Assembly (NCBI RefSeq): GCF_018861735.1
Contig: NZ_JAHLEB010000031.1
Span: 1 to 57,700 of the forward strand
DNA length: 57,700 nt
Reading direction: 5' to 3'
Origin: Clostridium lacusfryxellense
Lineage (GTDB): Bacteria > Bacillota > Clostridia > Clostridiales > Clostridiaceae
Positions 19,856 to 28,742 of this stretch are shown piece after piece. Each line of letters starts with the position of its first letter. Positions within the stretch are counted from its first letter, which is position 1. The notes beneath the pieces are model-generated. The model was given only the letters and a program-made list of their open reading frames with translations, ran no database searches and was not told the DNA's origin. Position numbers and translations under genes: made by a program.

Positions 19856-20263
19856 TCATTTATTTGCTATAATATAGTTTTCATACCATTCTCTACCCGT
19901 CTCCCACTTTTTAGTTTCAATATTTTCTTTCAACATTTCTGAACATGCTATTGCCATAACATATTCTCTTAGCCCATTTTCTTTACTCTTATCAAACTTT
20001 GTTAACATATACTTTAAAGCATCATCTCCTGAACTTACAATATCCTTGTAATCCTGGCTGTCCTTTGTATAATCATAGGGATTTGAAGATGCTGCAACTT
20101 TAGGATTATCACAAATAGTATCTAACTTTTTATCAATAGCAACATTTGCAGCTGTTATTGTAACCTTTTCCTTTGATTTTATGTCTTTCGCTGATTTTGA
20201 TAAGCATGTGGAAACCAAAACTAACATTACTAAAAAAGAAACTATAATTACAGACTTTTTCAT
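19856..20263 (-). CDS. Exported or lipoprotein-like hypothetical protein
   Basis: The 135-residue protein has an N-terminal signal segment (MKKSVIIVSFLVMLVLVSTC). Cys20 sits in a position suggestive of a lipobox, although the residue before it (Thr) is not typical. The mature part contains SSGDDALKYMLTKFDKSKEN and MAIACSEMLKENIETKKWET, followed by GREWYENYI. I recall similar segments in firmicute proteins of unknown function. It may be truncated: protein-like sequence continues past its stop. Confidence 0.6.
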   Translation of the reverse strand: MKKSVIIVSFLVMLVLVSTCLSKSAKDIKSKEKVTITAANVAIDKKLDTICDNPKVAASSNPYDYTKDSQDYKDIVSSGDDALKYMLTKFDKSKENGLREYVMAIACSEMLKENIETKKWETGREWYENYIIANK

Positions 20264-20288
20264 GTTGTCCTCCTTACATTCTTAGAAT

Positions 20289-20834
20289 TTATTTTATCAA
20301 TTCTGATTTTAGAATAGAATAAACACATTGATCATACTTGCTTCCATTAATCCAATAATGTTCTCTTAACTTTCCATCTATTCTAAATCCATTATTCTCT
20401 AATAGCTTTATAGAAGGATTATTATTTGAAGCCGTAGTAGCATATAACTTATTTAATTTATAATCACTATCTGCAAATGATATATTTATAAATAAATCTA
20501 ACATAATACTTCCAATACCTTTATTTCTATTATGTTCAGGTAAATAATATCCAAATTCGGCACTATGATTTCTTGCATTATAATCAAATAATCTAATTTT
20601 CCCCAAAGGTACACCCTTGTGATCTTTATGCACTAATATATAATTTTTCTCCTTTATATTATCAAATGAATAAAGCATTTCATTAAAGTATTCATCATAT
20701 GGCTTTTGCAATTTTAATGGTCTACATGTATATTGTTCAAAATTTTCCTCTGCCATATTCCAGTTATATAATTCCCTCAAATGTCCCTCTGATAATAAAA
20801 TTAATTGGTAATTTTCAAAACAGTTACTTATCAT
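20289..20834 (-). CDS. GNAT acetyltransferase 7, RimJ/RimL type
   Basis: A 181-residue member of the larger RimJ/RimL branch, with FGYYLPEHNRNKGIGSIMLD as the acetyl-CoA loop and NNPSIKLLENNGFRIDGKLR followed by EHYWINGSKYD at the end, the usual RimJ-like C-terminus. Targets of this branch are ribosomal protein N-termini or small metabolites. GGGGGAG precedes the ATG. Confidence 0.85.
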   Translation of the reverse strand: MISNCFENYQLILLSEGHLRELYNWNMAEENFEQYTCRPLKLQKPYDEYFNEMLYSFDNIKEKNYILVHKDHKGVPLGKIRLFDYNARNHSAEFGYYLPEHNRNKGIGSIMLDLFINISFADSDYKLNKLYATTASNNNPSIKLLENNGFRIDGKLREHYWINGSKYDQCVYSILKSELIK

Positions 20835-20881
20835 CTTAACTCCCCCAGTTTATATTGTTTTATCCTTTAGGTACTAAAAGA

Positions 20882-21592
20882 TTATGTTAATAGATAGTTC
20901 TTTTTAATAAACTCAATCCAATTTTTTTGAAATTGCAGCTCTGTTTTTTCAAAAATATCCACAAAACTTTTAGGAGATTTTATTAAATCACATAACTTAT
21001 CATAACCAAACTCCTTAATTATTGATTCTACTATGGTATATGAGTATTGATAGCCATCGCGTTTAAAAAACGTTTCAAAATCTTCTCCAGTATCTAACTC
21101 ATTGAGTGTAGGAACTATATTATTTACCAATCCATTTTCAACAGTTTCTCTTATCCATTCTTCATTATTATCTTTCGCTTCATAACATGCTATTCCTTCA
21201 TTCAGCCATCTTGGTGTATCCCCATTTATTTTATTCACAATAATATGAACGAACTCATGAACAGCTGTATTTACTACGTTATTAAACTCTGAACGTGGTG
21301 GTGGATTTAAGGGAGATGCTATTACAATTTTCCCAACTCCAATCCCACCTCTTATCCAATTAGGTGCATTTATAAGTCCTAACGCTCTATGAAGCTGATT
21401 AAGTTCTGAATGAATTTCAATAGATAGTTTCTCATCAATTTGCTGATTCAAGTTAACAGTAATCCTATTGTAATTATTTTCAAGAACCTCCGAAACTTTA
21501 TCTATACATGTCTTGTCTACTTCTGTGTAATAGATTATAAAATGTTGCGTTTCTTGACTTAAATTTAATGTTCCTTCTCTAATAATATCCAA
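20882..21592 (-). CDS. Gluzincin metallopeptidase-like protein (peptidase MA type)
   Basis: The 236-residue protein has a thermolysin-like zinc site, HEFVH at 112-116, with the third ligand E132 in PRWLNEGIACYEA. It has no signal peptide or membrane helix, so it acts in the cytosol or is exported by another route. The start is a TTG at 21590-21592 behind GGGGGTG. Substrate unknown. It follows the dCTP deaminase gene. Confidence 0.8.
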   Translation of the reverse strand: MDIIREGTLNLSQETQHFIIYYTEVDKTCIDKVSEVLENNYNRITVNLNQQIDEKLSIEIHSELNQLHRALGLINAPNWIRGGIGVGKIVIASPLNPPPRSEFNNVVNTAVHEFVHIIVNKINGDTPRWLNEGIACYEAKDNNEEWIRETVENGLVNNIVPTLNELDTGEDFETFFKRDGYQYSYTIVESIIKEFGYDKLCDLIKSPKSFVDIFEKTELQFQKNWIEFIKKNYLLT

Positions 21593-21646
21593 ATTAACAC
21601 CCCCAAAATAGTATTAATGTCACTAAATGTTATGATACATTGTTAT

Positions 21647-22168
21647 CTAACGTTCGAAATCTTTATATAATAAACTTGGCTGAACCCCCTGATTATTTTG
21701 ATATTTTCCACTGATATATTTATCATAATCACCTTCAATACTATGATAGTATATTTGACATATTTCAACTCCAGGATAAATCCTTATTGGTTGAACGCAG
21801 AATATTTCTAAAGTCCAAAATCCCTGAAAACCAACATCTCCAAATCCTGCTGTTACATGAATGAATAGCCCTAATCTACCAATAGATGATCTACCTTCAA
21901 GCATTGGCACATAATTATCTGTTCCTGTGAATTCTATTGTTCTTCCAAGATATAATTTACCTGTTTCTAAAACTAATCCCTCTTCTGGTATAATAATTTT
22001 TTTAACCTTATTCTCCGTTTTCATATCTAAAATTGTTTCATCATAAACAAGTAATTCATTATGCAACCTCAAATTATAACTATTAGGATTAAGTTGTTTT
22101 TCATTATAAGGCTCAATTACAATCTCCTTTCCTAAGTTTTTCTTTATTTCTTTCCCTGAAAGTATCAT
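21647..22168 (-). CDS. dcd: dCTP deaminase
   Basis: This enzyme converts dCTP to dUTP (or to dUMP in bifunctional members) for thymidylate synthesis. The 173-residue protein shows the signature GRSSIGRLGLFIHVTAGFGD followed by VGFQGFWTLEI, with the catalytic Glu in FWTLEI and the triphosphate-binding Ser-Ser-x-x-Arg region. The length is typical of the family. GAGGAG precedes the ATG. It may be a spare copy in this accessory-gene region. Confidence 0.9.
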   Translation of the reverse strand: MILSGKEIKKNLGKEIVIEPYNEKQLNPNSYNLRLHNELLVYDETILDMKTENKVKKIIIPEEGLVLETGKLYLGRTIEFTGTDNYVPMLEGRSSIGRLGLFIHVTAGFGDVGFQGFWTLEIFCVQPIRIYPGVEICQIYYHSIEGDYDKYISGKYQNNQGVQPSLLYKDFER

Positions 22169-22223
22169 ATGTTATTACTCCTCATTTATATAATTTTTAT
22201 AACGTTAGCAGTGATTGTGCATG

Positions 22224-23074
22224 CTACTTAATTCCTATTATCACAAAAGCCTTAATTGTGTGTTTGTCACCCTGATTATCCACAAAGAAATAATCTATTG
22301 GTGTTATATTTACCTTTAAAAAGCTTGAATATAACTCCTTTAGTTCATCCATGCTAAAATAATGATGTGGAATATTTTCTTCACCTTCAACATTATTAAT
22401 AAAAGTATCTTTTTCTATCTCTTGACCTTTACCATAATTCTCATCATCTATTGAGACATAATCAATAACTACAACACCATTAGGTTTTAATATTCTAAAT
22501 ATTTCATTCACATTTTCCCTAGAGCCCTCTAACATACCATGTCCCGTAGTCCATACACATAAAATCCCATCTAAAGAATCATTCTCGAAAGGTATAGATC
22601 TCATATCATGTTGTTTAAACTCAATATTGCTCAATTTCAATTTTTCTGCCTTTGATTTAGTTATTTCTAGTCCTTGCAGCGAAATATCTGTAGCATATAC
22701 TTTGAAGCCTTGTTGAGCAAGATATATTGAATGTCTGCCTGTACCACATCCTAAATCCATTATATTCATGCAATCATTCTTTTTAAAGACATCTGCTGCC
22801 ACTCTTACCGTTGGTAATACATCGAATTGAACTTCTCCTTGGTCCTTATATATTTTATTCCATTCTTGTTCCCATTTAATATTCAATATGTTCTCCCCCC
22901 AATCACTAATCCCATAAAAAATATGTTTTATTATATCCTTAGCAGGATAATTTATATCATCAGCTTTATCAATAACAGCTTGCAAATCATATATATTGGA
23001 ACAGATTTAAACTCAAATCTTCCATTCTCAAACGATAGGTCCCCACCTGGCTTGTTATAAATAAATTCTGTCAT
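22224..23074 (-). pseudogene. SAM-dependent methyltransferase with N-terminal frameshift
   Basis: The main frame (22224-22985, 253 codons from a TTG) has motif I MNIMDLGCGTGRHSIYLAQQ, then YATDIS, and the usual later strands of class I methyltransferases. The TTG has no ribosome site. A good ATG at 23072-23074 opens a protein-like frame (MTEFIYNKPGGDLSFENGRF and EFKSVPIYM) that runs into the methyltransferase frame only after a one-base shift near 22990. The full gene was probably about 283 codons. The catalytic part is intact and could still be made from the TTG. Acceptor substrate unknown. Confidence 0.6.
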
Positions 23075-23311
23075 TCTTATTTATTATACTATTAATAATA
23101 TACATACTATATAAAACTATGTAAATTTTTCTAAATATTCAATTATAAACATATATAAAGGTTAATAATGAGATTATTTTTCACCATTTATATAACTTTG
23201 GGTATAGCCAAATTCTTTTTAGCTCTTCACTATTTATCATATTATCTTTTACCCCCTAATTAAATAAGCCTAAATATAACAGCCCACACCAAGTTCTTAT
23301 TATAATGTTTC

Positions 23312-23815
23312 TTAGAGTGTTTTCTCATAAGCAACCCTTTTGCTTTGATCATCTAAATAAATTATGCCACAATACTCAAATCCATTTTTCAAAAGCATCT
23401 TCTTCATAGATATATTTTCTATATGCGTGTCTATTCTAATACTGTATATTTGATTATCTAAACATATTTCCTCTATATTCTTGATAATTATAGATGCTAG
23501 TCCCATTCCTTTATAATTGGAGTCAACAGCCATTCTATGAATAACTGCATATTTATCATTATTTATCCATTTTCCATTATAAATAACCTCATAGTTTTTC
23601 TCTCCATCAAAAGTGAATACTACAGTACCAATTACATTATTATCTTCTAGCAAAACATAGCCATTTCCATTGTTGATATCATTTATTACTGTTTCAAAAT
23701 TAGGGTAATTATCCTGCCATTGATTAATATCCTGCTGCTTAAAATAAGCTTGTGCCTTATTTATGATTTTCATTATACTATTAACGTCTGCTTCAACTGC
23801 TTTTGAAAATTCCAT
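23312..23815 (-). CDS. GNAT acetyltransferase 8
   Basis: The 167-residue GNAT protein has AVIHRMAVDSNYKGMGLASI followed by II as the acetyl-CoA loop, and ISMKKMLLKNGFEYCGIIYL at the C-terminus. The ATG at 23813-23815 lies seven bases after GGAGGAG, which the longer frame would translate. The sequence between 23075 and 23311 holds only a 19-codon fragment (23181-23240). Confidence 0.85.
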   Translation of the reverse strand: MEFSKAVEADVNSIMKIINKAQAYFKQQDINQWQDNYPNFETVINDINNGNGYVLLEDNNVIGTVVFTFDGEKNYEVIYNGKWINNDKYAVIHRMAVDSNYKGMGLASIIIKNIEEICLDNQIYSIRIDTHIENISMKKMLLKNGFEYCGIIYLDDQSKRVAYEKTL

Positions 23816-23868
23816 ATTGTTTCTCCTCCACGGCATATTCTATGCTCTTTCCCCTAATTTGTTGGTGA

Positions 23869-24114
23869 TTAATGTTCATACCCATCAATTAGAATACTAA
23901 GCATCTTATTCTTATTTTTCATGAAACTCTTCATTATCTGGTAGTTTTCTGTTTCCTCATATGTGGTAACCTCTAACTTATCTTTTATTTCATATATAGT
24001 TGCTTCAGGGTTCTAGTTATTTATTTTTATCCAAGCTGCAGTAAACATTTGTAGAGAACCACCATGTCCTACTATTATAATATTCTGTTCAAATGAAATT
24101 CTCAACGTATTTTC
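23869..24114 (-). pseudogene. Histidine phosphatase C-terminal fragment
   Basis: The frame begins immediately after the stop of the C-GCAxxG-C-C gene. It reads ISFEQNIIIVGHGGSLQMFT and AAWIKINN, then a TAG at 24013-24015, then NPEATIYEIKDKLEVTTYEE to the stop at 23869. The GHGG segment is the second catalytic His region of phosphoglycerate-mutase-like phosphatases. The N-terminal RHG part is missing and an internal stop is present, so it is a dead fragment. Confidence 0.6.
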
Positions 24115-24552
24115 TTAATTTTGAAACATATCTTCTAAAATGCCTATAGCATCAATTATTACTTTAGGGCAAATAATATCGAAAAGTCTTTTTTCCCTAA
24201 TAATATTGCATTCCATCTCGTCTGATAAATCATAACCTAATAATTTTTTACATATTATTGATTCGTTTTTTTCTTCAAACCTTCTAATAAATTCCTTAGT
24301 TAACGCATATGCTTTATTTTTTGATTCGGTATCACCTTCAATAAAATGTCCATTTTTTAAACCTAATGTCATTATAGCTCCTGAGACTGCTCCACAAACT
24401 TCACCTTTTCGTAATCCTCCACCAAAGCCAGTAGAAATTTTTAATGCAGTTTCTTTGTCTAACCCTAATTCCTCACAAAACACGCTTAATACTGCTTGAC
24501 TACAATTAAATCCATTGTTAAATATATTTACTGCCTCATCTTTTTTATTCAT
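24115..24552 (-). CDS. C-GCAxxG-C-C family protein
   Basis: The 145-residue protein carries the pattern that names the family: NGFNCSQAVLSVFCEELGLD, then GFGGGLRKGEVCGAVSGAIM, then two later Cys (SIICKKLLGYD and ECNIIREKR). It is found in anaerobes and proposed to be redox-related or metal-binding; its function is unknown. The ATG at 24550-24552 overlaps the TAA of the upstream GNAT gene (TAATG), with GAGAGGAG as ribosome site, so the pair is translationally coupled. Confidence 0.85.
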   Translation of the reverse strand: MNKKDEAVNIFNNGFNCSQAVLSVFCEELGLDKETALKISTGFGGGLRKGEVCGAVSGAIMTLGLKNGHFIEGDTESKNKAYALTKEFIRRFEEKNESIICKKLLGYDLSDEMECNIIREKRLFDIICPKVIIDAIGILEDMFQN

Positions 24553-25070
24553 TATATATCTCCTCTCCATCTAAATTCAAGAATATAATTATTCTCTTGC
24601 TCAGTAGAACTATGAACTTTGAAATTACAATTATTTAATACTTTATTAGAGCCTATATTTGTTTTTAAAACTATCGCAATTATACCTTTGCACTCTCTAA
24701 ATCCATAAGCCCATTTCAATAATGTTTCTAGGGCCTCTGTCATAAGTTTTTGCTTTTTATAATTAGGTGAAATACTGTATCCAACCTCCAAATAACCACT
24801 TTCATTTAGCAAGCCTTTAAAACCAATAAACCCTATCCCTGTTTGATTATTTTTATTAATTATTATCCAGTATGTATAACATTCGTGAATATCAACATTA
24901 ATACTTTTCATCTTTACAAGCTTCTTTGATATTGCTGATTTAACAGAACTAGATATTGCTTCTGATTCAATTATAGTTTCAATATTTTCATTTTTACTAA
25001 TACTTAATAATTCACTAAAAGATAAAGGTTTTAGACGTAACCTTTCTGACTCTACGACTTTCCCATCCAT
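24552..25070 (-). CDS. GNAT acetyltransferase 9, RimJ/RimL-like
   Basis: The 172-residue protein opens VVESERLRLKPLSFSELLSI like ribosomal-protein acetyltransferases. It has YLEVGYSISPNYKKQKLMTE followed by ALETLL as the acetyl-CoA region and GSNKVLNNCNFKVHSSTEQE at the end. The Q/R-x-x-G loop is altered (K-K-Q-K-L-M), so cofactor binding may be weaker. It is coupled to the C-GCAxxG-C-C gene downstream. Confidence 0.8.
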   Translation of the reverse strand: MDGKVVESERLRLKPLSFSELLSISKNENIETIIESEAISSSVKSAISKKLVKMKSINVDIHECYTYWIIINKNNQTGIGFIGFKGLLNESGYLEVGYSISPNYKKQKLMTEALETLLKWAYGFRECKGIIAIVLKTNIGSNKVLNNCNFKVHSSTEQENNYILEFRWRGDI

Positions 25071-25093
25071 TTACTCTTCCTCTCACTACGATA

Positions 25094-25594
25094 TTACTCA
25101 GGTATCATATTTTTTTGAAGGATATAACTTTCTTCCCTCAAAATACCCGCATTAAGTATCTTAACTATTTTAAATCCACATTTATTTACATAGAAATTAT
25201 GATTTCTCTTTGAATAACCAGGTGTTTCAGTTATCCACCTTCTAGTATCAGGGTACTTTGTTTCAATATAATTCCATATTATTAGTCCTATGCCTTTATT
25301 CTGCACACTAGGGTCCACAAAGATATTGCCTAAGAAATTTTTTCTGTCTTCGTTTATCCAAAGAATTACAGAACCAATAAGTTTATCATTCATTAACACC
25401 TTGAATGATTGAGACGGTGAATTTAATGCCCATTTTTTTATAAATTCCCCATTATCATATCCATCAGGGCCACCTTTTTCATCACCTATGTGACGTTTTG
25501 TATCATCATCGAAAGCCCTTGTCATTATCTCAGTCAAAGGCTCTATATCCTCTTCAACTATAGGTTCAAATATTAGTTTTTCATCGTTTTCCAT
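25094..25594 (-). CDS. GNAT acetyltransferase 10
   Basis: The 166-residue GNAT protein has NIFVDPSVQNKGIGLIIWNY as the acetyl-CoA loop, a clear Q-N-K-G-I-G. The C-terminal part reads YSKRNHNFYVNKCGFKIVKI. A perfect AAGGAGG precedes the ATG. Substrate unknown. Confidence 0.85.
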   Translation of the reverse strand: MENDEKLIFEPIVEEDIEPLTEIMTRAFDDDTKRHIGDEKGGPDGYDNGEFIKKWALNSPSQSFKVLMNDKLIGSVILWINEDRKNFLGNIFVDPSVQNKGIGLIIWNYIETKYPDTRRWITETPGYSKRNHNFYVNKCGFKIVKILNAGILREESYILQKNMIPE

Positions 25595-25672
25595 GCTTTT
25601 ACCTCCTTTTTTTGTCTTTATCTTTTGCTTTCCAATAAAAGCGAAGATTTTTTTGACTTACCCCTTTGAGAA

Positions 25673-25876
25673 TTACTTTTTACTTAAATTTACATCTATT
25701 TCTATAATTGGATCTTCATTGTCATCAATAATTTCAACAGATATTTTATCCACTAACACACTGAATACATCTTCGTAATCATTATTTAAATCAGTTCTAT
25801 TAGCAAATTCACCAATAGTCATATGAGGCATAAATTCTCCTTTATTTATACTACTTTCAAAAGGAATAATATACAT
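25673..25876 (-). pseudogene. 2'-5' RNA ligase (2H phosphoesterase) C-terminal fragment
   Basis: The 67-codon frame contains MPHMTIGEFANRTDLNNDYE, the second H-x-T-x motif of 2H phosphoesterases such as YjcG. The family needs two such motifs and about 170 residues; the N-terminal half is absent and a stop lies just upstream. An ATG with a GGGGG exists, so a short product may be made but should be inactive. Confidence 0.65.
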
Positions 25877-25907
25877 TCATATCCCCCAACTCTTACTCTA
25901 TCTTTTA

Positions 25908-26429
25908 TCACCTATAAATACTTTTTTTCAGTATATCTCTTACAAAGTCTGTTTTAGCGTTGCAATAACCATCTCTATCAAAGCAATATGTTTCAGCCAA
26001 CTTACATTTTAATACTCCATATTCGTTACGCGCAACTTCATTATTACGCAAATAATCTCGGAAAGCGATATGCTCCAAATACCCTTTTCCATCTTTAGGG
26101 CATACGTAAAGATGATATTCCATAAAATCATCTTTAAATGCTCTACTAAATGCCTCACGCCCCTCTACTCCTAAATCCCCTTCATGTTGATACCCCACTT
26201 TAGTCAACCGTTTTATAATCTCAGGTAAACAGTCATAATTTGAAATGACTACATCAATATCAATAATCGGTTTTGCAAATAGTCCTTCCACTGATGTACT
26301 ACCAACATGCTCTATTCTAATAACCAAATCACCTATAATCCCATTAATTTTTATTTTTATTTTCTCAAATTCATTTTTCCATTCTGCATTATATGGAATT
26401 ACCTCTATTACTCTTATATTCCCCGCCAT
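25908..26429 (-). CDS. GrpB family (UPF0157) nucleotidyltransferase-fold protein
   Basis: The 173-residue protein begins with VIEVIPYNAEWKNEFEKIKI and has IEHVGSTSVEGLFAKPIIDI, the GSTSV...KPIID box of the GrpB family, then a DFMEYHLYVCPKDGKGYLEH block and RDYLR. The fold is nucleotidyltransferase-like and the role is unknown. The ATG at 26427-26429 is behind TAGGAGG. It is often found as a single mobile gene, which fits this region. Confidence 0.85.
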   Translation of the reverse strand: MAGNIRVIEVIPYNAEWKNEFEKIKIKINGIIGDLVIRIEHVGSTSVEGLFAKPIIDIDVVISNYDCLPEIIKRLTKVGYQHEGDLGVEGREAFSRAFKDDFMEYHLYVCPKDGKGYLEHIAFRDYLRNNEVARNEYGVLKCKLAETYCFDRDGYCNAKTDFVRDILKKSIYR

Positions 26430-26602
26430 TATTTGCTTCCTCCTATAATACACTTTTACACCACAATTAAATAAGGTCTTGAATTATACTTTTCAGAATA
26501 TTATACCAATTAGATATTATATTACCATAACCTAACATTAAAATAAACATTAGGATAATTTTAAACTTTATTATCTACTCCACCTATCGCATAACAAAAT
26601 AT

Positions 26603-26635
26603 AAACGCCACAAATTATTATCATTTGTGACGTTT
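26603..26635 (-). terminator. Hairpin after the M50 protease gene
   Basis: A 13-bp stem (26603-26615 with 26623-26635), with one G-U pair when read on the minus strand, lies 41 bases past the stop at 26676. The U run is weak. Confidence 0.5.
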
Positions 26636-26675
26636 AATACGATTAACTATTTGAAACTCTTTTTATGATATAGTT

Positions 26676-27410
26676 TTATACTTTCACTGTGATAAACTTG
26701 TATATTATATAACCTATTACTGGTAGAATTGGCCACGAGTTTTTTATGCTTTGGGCTAAAGCTATCATTACTGGCGACATAAAAATAATAAGTATAACTA
26801 AATATCCCAATTTTCTATATCTTAGAGGATTAGTTTTAAAGTCTGCAAATTTATTTTCTAACAGACCCATTAACAATTGTCCACCATCGGTAACTGGAAT
26901 TGGTAATGCATTTATTATTCCTAAAAATAAACTAACTTCACCCAGGCAACTTAAATAAGTATAGTATTTGTTTGCAAATATCACTGTTGGAAATGGCATT
27001 ATTCCGTTATATAAATAGTTTAATGGATTATGGAACATATATCTAAACATATTAACATATGCATAAAAAATATTAAGTTCACTTTCCTGTAAAATACTTA
27101 GTATTATAATGCATATCATAGGCAAAATAAAAATACTCATTACTAATCCTGATACCGTGAATATTATCCTACTTATTCTTGAATAAGTTAAATAATCATC
27201 ATCATCTTTTTCCGGTTTAACATATGCCCCCAATAATATCCAAGCTATTTTATAGGTTGTCCCTTTAAAAGAGAATTTTGTTATAGTAGGTCCAAACCCA
27301 AGTGAAAATTCACTAATTTTTATCCCTACTATTTTTGCGCCCAACATATGTCCAAATTCGTGGAGCAATGTCGCAATTATTATTGTTGTAAACAGTTCTA
27401 TTAAGTTCAT
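26676..27410 (-). CDS. M50-family intramembrane metalloprotease
   Basis: The 244-residue polytopic protein has HEFGH at 17-21 in the first helix (ATLLHEFGHMLGAKIVG) and the second metal motif with Asp in ALPIPVTDGGQLLMGLLENK. These are the defining elements of site-2 proteases such as RseP and SpoIVFB. There is no PDZ or CBS domain. It could process an anti-sigma factor or a signal-peptide remnant; no partner is adjacent. AGGAG lies twelve bases before the ATG. Confidence 0.85.
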   Translation of the reverse strand: MNLIELFTTIIIATLLHEFGHMLGAKIVGIKISEFSLGFGPTITKFSFKGTTYKIAWILLGAYVKPEKDDDDYLTYSRISRIIFTVSGLVMSIFILPMICIIILSILQESELNIFYAYVNMFRYMFHNPLNYLYNGIMPFPTVIFANKYYTYLSCLGEVSLFLGIINALPIPVTDGGQLLMGLLENKFADFKTNPLRYRKLGYLVILIIFMSPVMIALAQSIKNSWPILPVIGYIIYKFITVKV

Positions 27411-27528
27411 AAAAAGAACGCTCCTATTTATATAATTTATGGTTATTAAATATTTCCAATAAATAAATTATACCATTATATACAATAGTTAACTATACAT
27501 AAGTGTTCATAAAATAGAAATGTGTGTT

Positions 27529-28551
27529 TTAAAGTGTTAAAGTATCAAATATGTATACTCTCGATGAAATAGAAGCCGTTTCCATAGGAGTATTTATTAC
27601 CCTACCAATTAGAAATTTTCCATTTCCAATATAACAAATCCCCTCTCCTTCATCGCCTACATCAATTTTATATGTTGTGATATAATTACCTTGAAAATCA
27701 TAAACTTGAATTGCTATATCATAATAAATGTAAACATAATTTTTATAAACCTCTATACTTTGGTAATTCATACCTAGGTTTGGGACATTAAAAAATGATT
27801 GTGAAACCATATTTACATCACATATACGAATATCAGAATTATCATAGAAAACAAATTGATTATGTAACGTTGAATATGCAATTCCATAAACTCTCGACTT
27901 ATAAGTATATTGAAATTCACGTTTAAATTTCATAGTTGTATAATCATATACTGATATGTAATTTCTTGCTCGCGGGTCAGTATTTGTTGATATAAATATT
28001 TCTTTTGTATTTGGGTTATATGTCATATCGGAGCAATGATAAAGATTTAAATTATCATAATTTGCTATTAACTTTTTAGTTTTTCTATTCCATTTCCTCA
28101 ACGTGCATAGTCCTTCTGTTCCAGAATATAATTTGTATCCTGAAATAATAACGTCATCTTCTGGGATATAAATTATAGATTGCATTGACTGATTACCGTA
28201 TAAAGCTGGTATAAATCCATCAAATGTATATCTTGGAAAGTATTCACTTATTCCAGTTACATTCTTTTTTATATCTGCAATTGTCTGTGTGTTAGTTTTA
28301 TTAATAGCCATGATTGAAGTATCCGTATTATCCATTCTATGACCTAATGTATTAAAAGTTTTACTGGTAACATTACTTGTATGTTTATCTACTCCTTCTG
28401 CGAAACTAGGATTTTTTATCCCTTTTTCAGTATCATTAATCATAGTTTTGGTATTCTGCGCTGCTTTCTTAGCAGTAGAATTAAAACCGGAAAATAACAT
28501 AATGGATAGAGTAAATATCATAAATATTGAAATATTTTTTGTAGTTTTCAT
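27529..28551 (-). CDS. Secreted propeller-like protein of unknown function
   Basis: The 340-residue protein has a signal peptide (about residues 1-27). A 75-residue linker rich in Lys, Thr and Asn follows. The C-terminal region of about 230 residues contains repeated strand motifs such as YIPEDDVIISGYKLYSGTEG, CTLRKWNRKTKKLIANYD, ISVYDYTTMKFKREF and IQVYDFQGNYITTYKID. This spacing suggests a beta-propeller with five or six blades. There is no anchor. I know no specific relative. AGGATGG precedes the ATG. Confidence 0.6.
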   Translation of the reverse strand: MKTTKNISIFMIFTLSIMLFSGFNSTAKKAAQNTKTMINDTEKGIKNPSFAEGVDKHTSNVTSKTFNTLGHRMDNTDTSIMAINKTNTQTIADIKKNVTGISEYFPRYTFDGFIPALYGNQSMQSIIYIPEDDVIISGYKLYSGTEGLCTLRKWNRKTKKLIANYDNLNLYHCSDMTYNPNTKEIFISTNTDPRARNYISVYDYTTMKFKREFQYTYKSRVYGIAYSTLHNQFVFYDNSDIRICDVNMVSQSFFNVPNLGMNYQSIEVYKNYVYIYYDIAIQVYDFQGNYITTYKIDVGDEGEGICYIGNGKFLIGRVINTPMETASISSRVYIFDTLTL

Positions 28552-28650
28552 CTCGCACCATCCTAAGATTATTTATTTTCCACTCAATTTATCTTTAGAA
28601 TAATGCAATCAAAATATACTATTTAAACTCTTCATATAGCAGGATATATT

Positions 28651-28708
28651 GTAAAAAAAAGACTGTACAATTAGTGAAAGAAAAACTCTCACTGCTTGTA
28701 CAGTCTTT
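28651..28708 (-). terminator. Strong terminator after the GGGtGRT gene
   Basis: A 13-bp stem (28658-28670 with 28696-28708, GACTGTACAA core), with an inner AGTGA/TCACT extension, is followed by eight T on the minus strand. It ends the pair of genes 30459-28743. Confidence 0.85.
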
Positions 28709-28742
28709 ACAAAATTTTATTATTATGGTACAAAAATAAATC

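Noticed and set aside
23181-23240. 19-codon frame with RBS (MINSEELKRIWLYPKLYKW)
   Set aside because: It looks like the start of a lost gene rather than a functional peptide; too short to assign.
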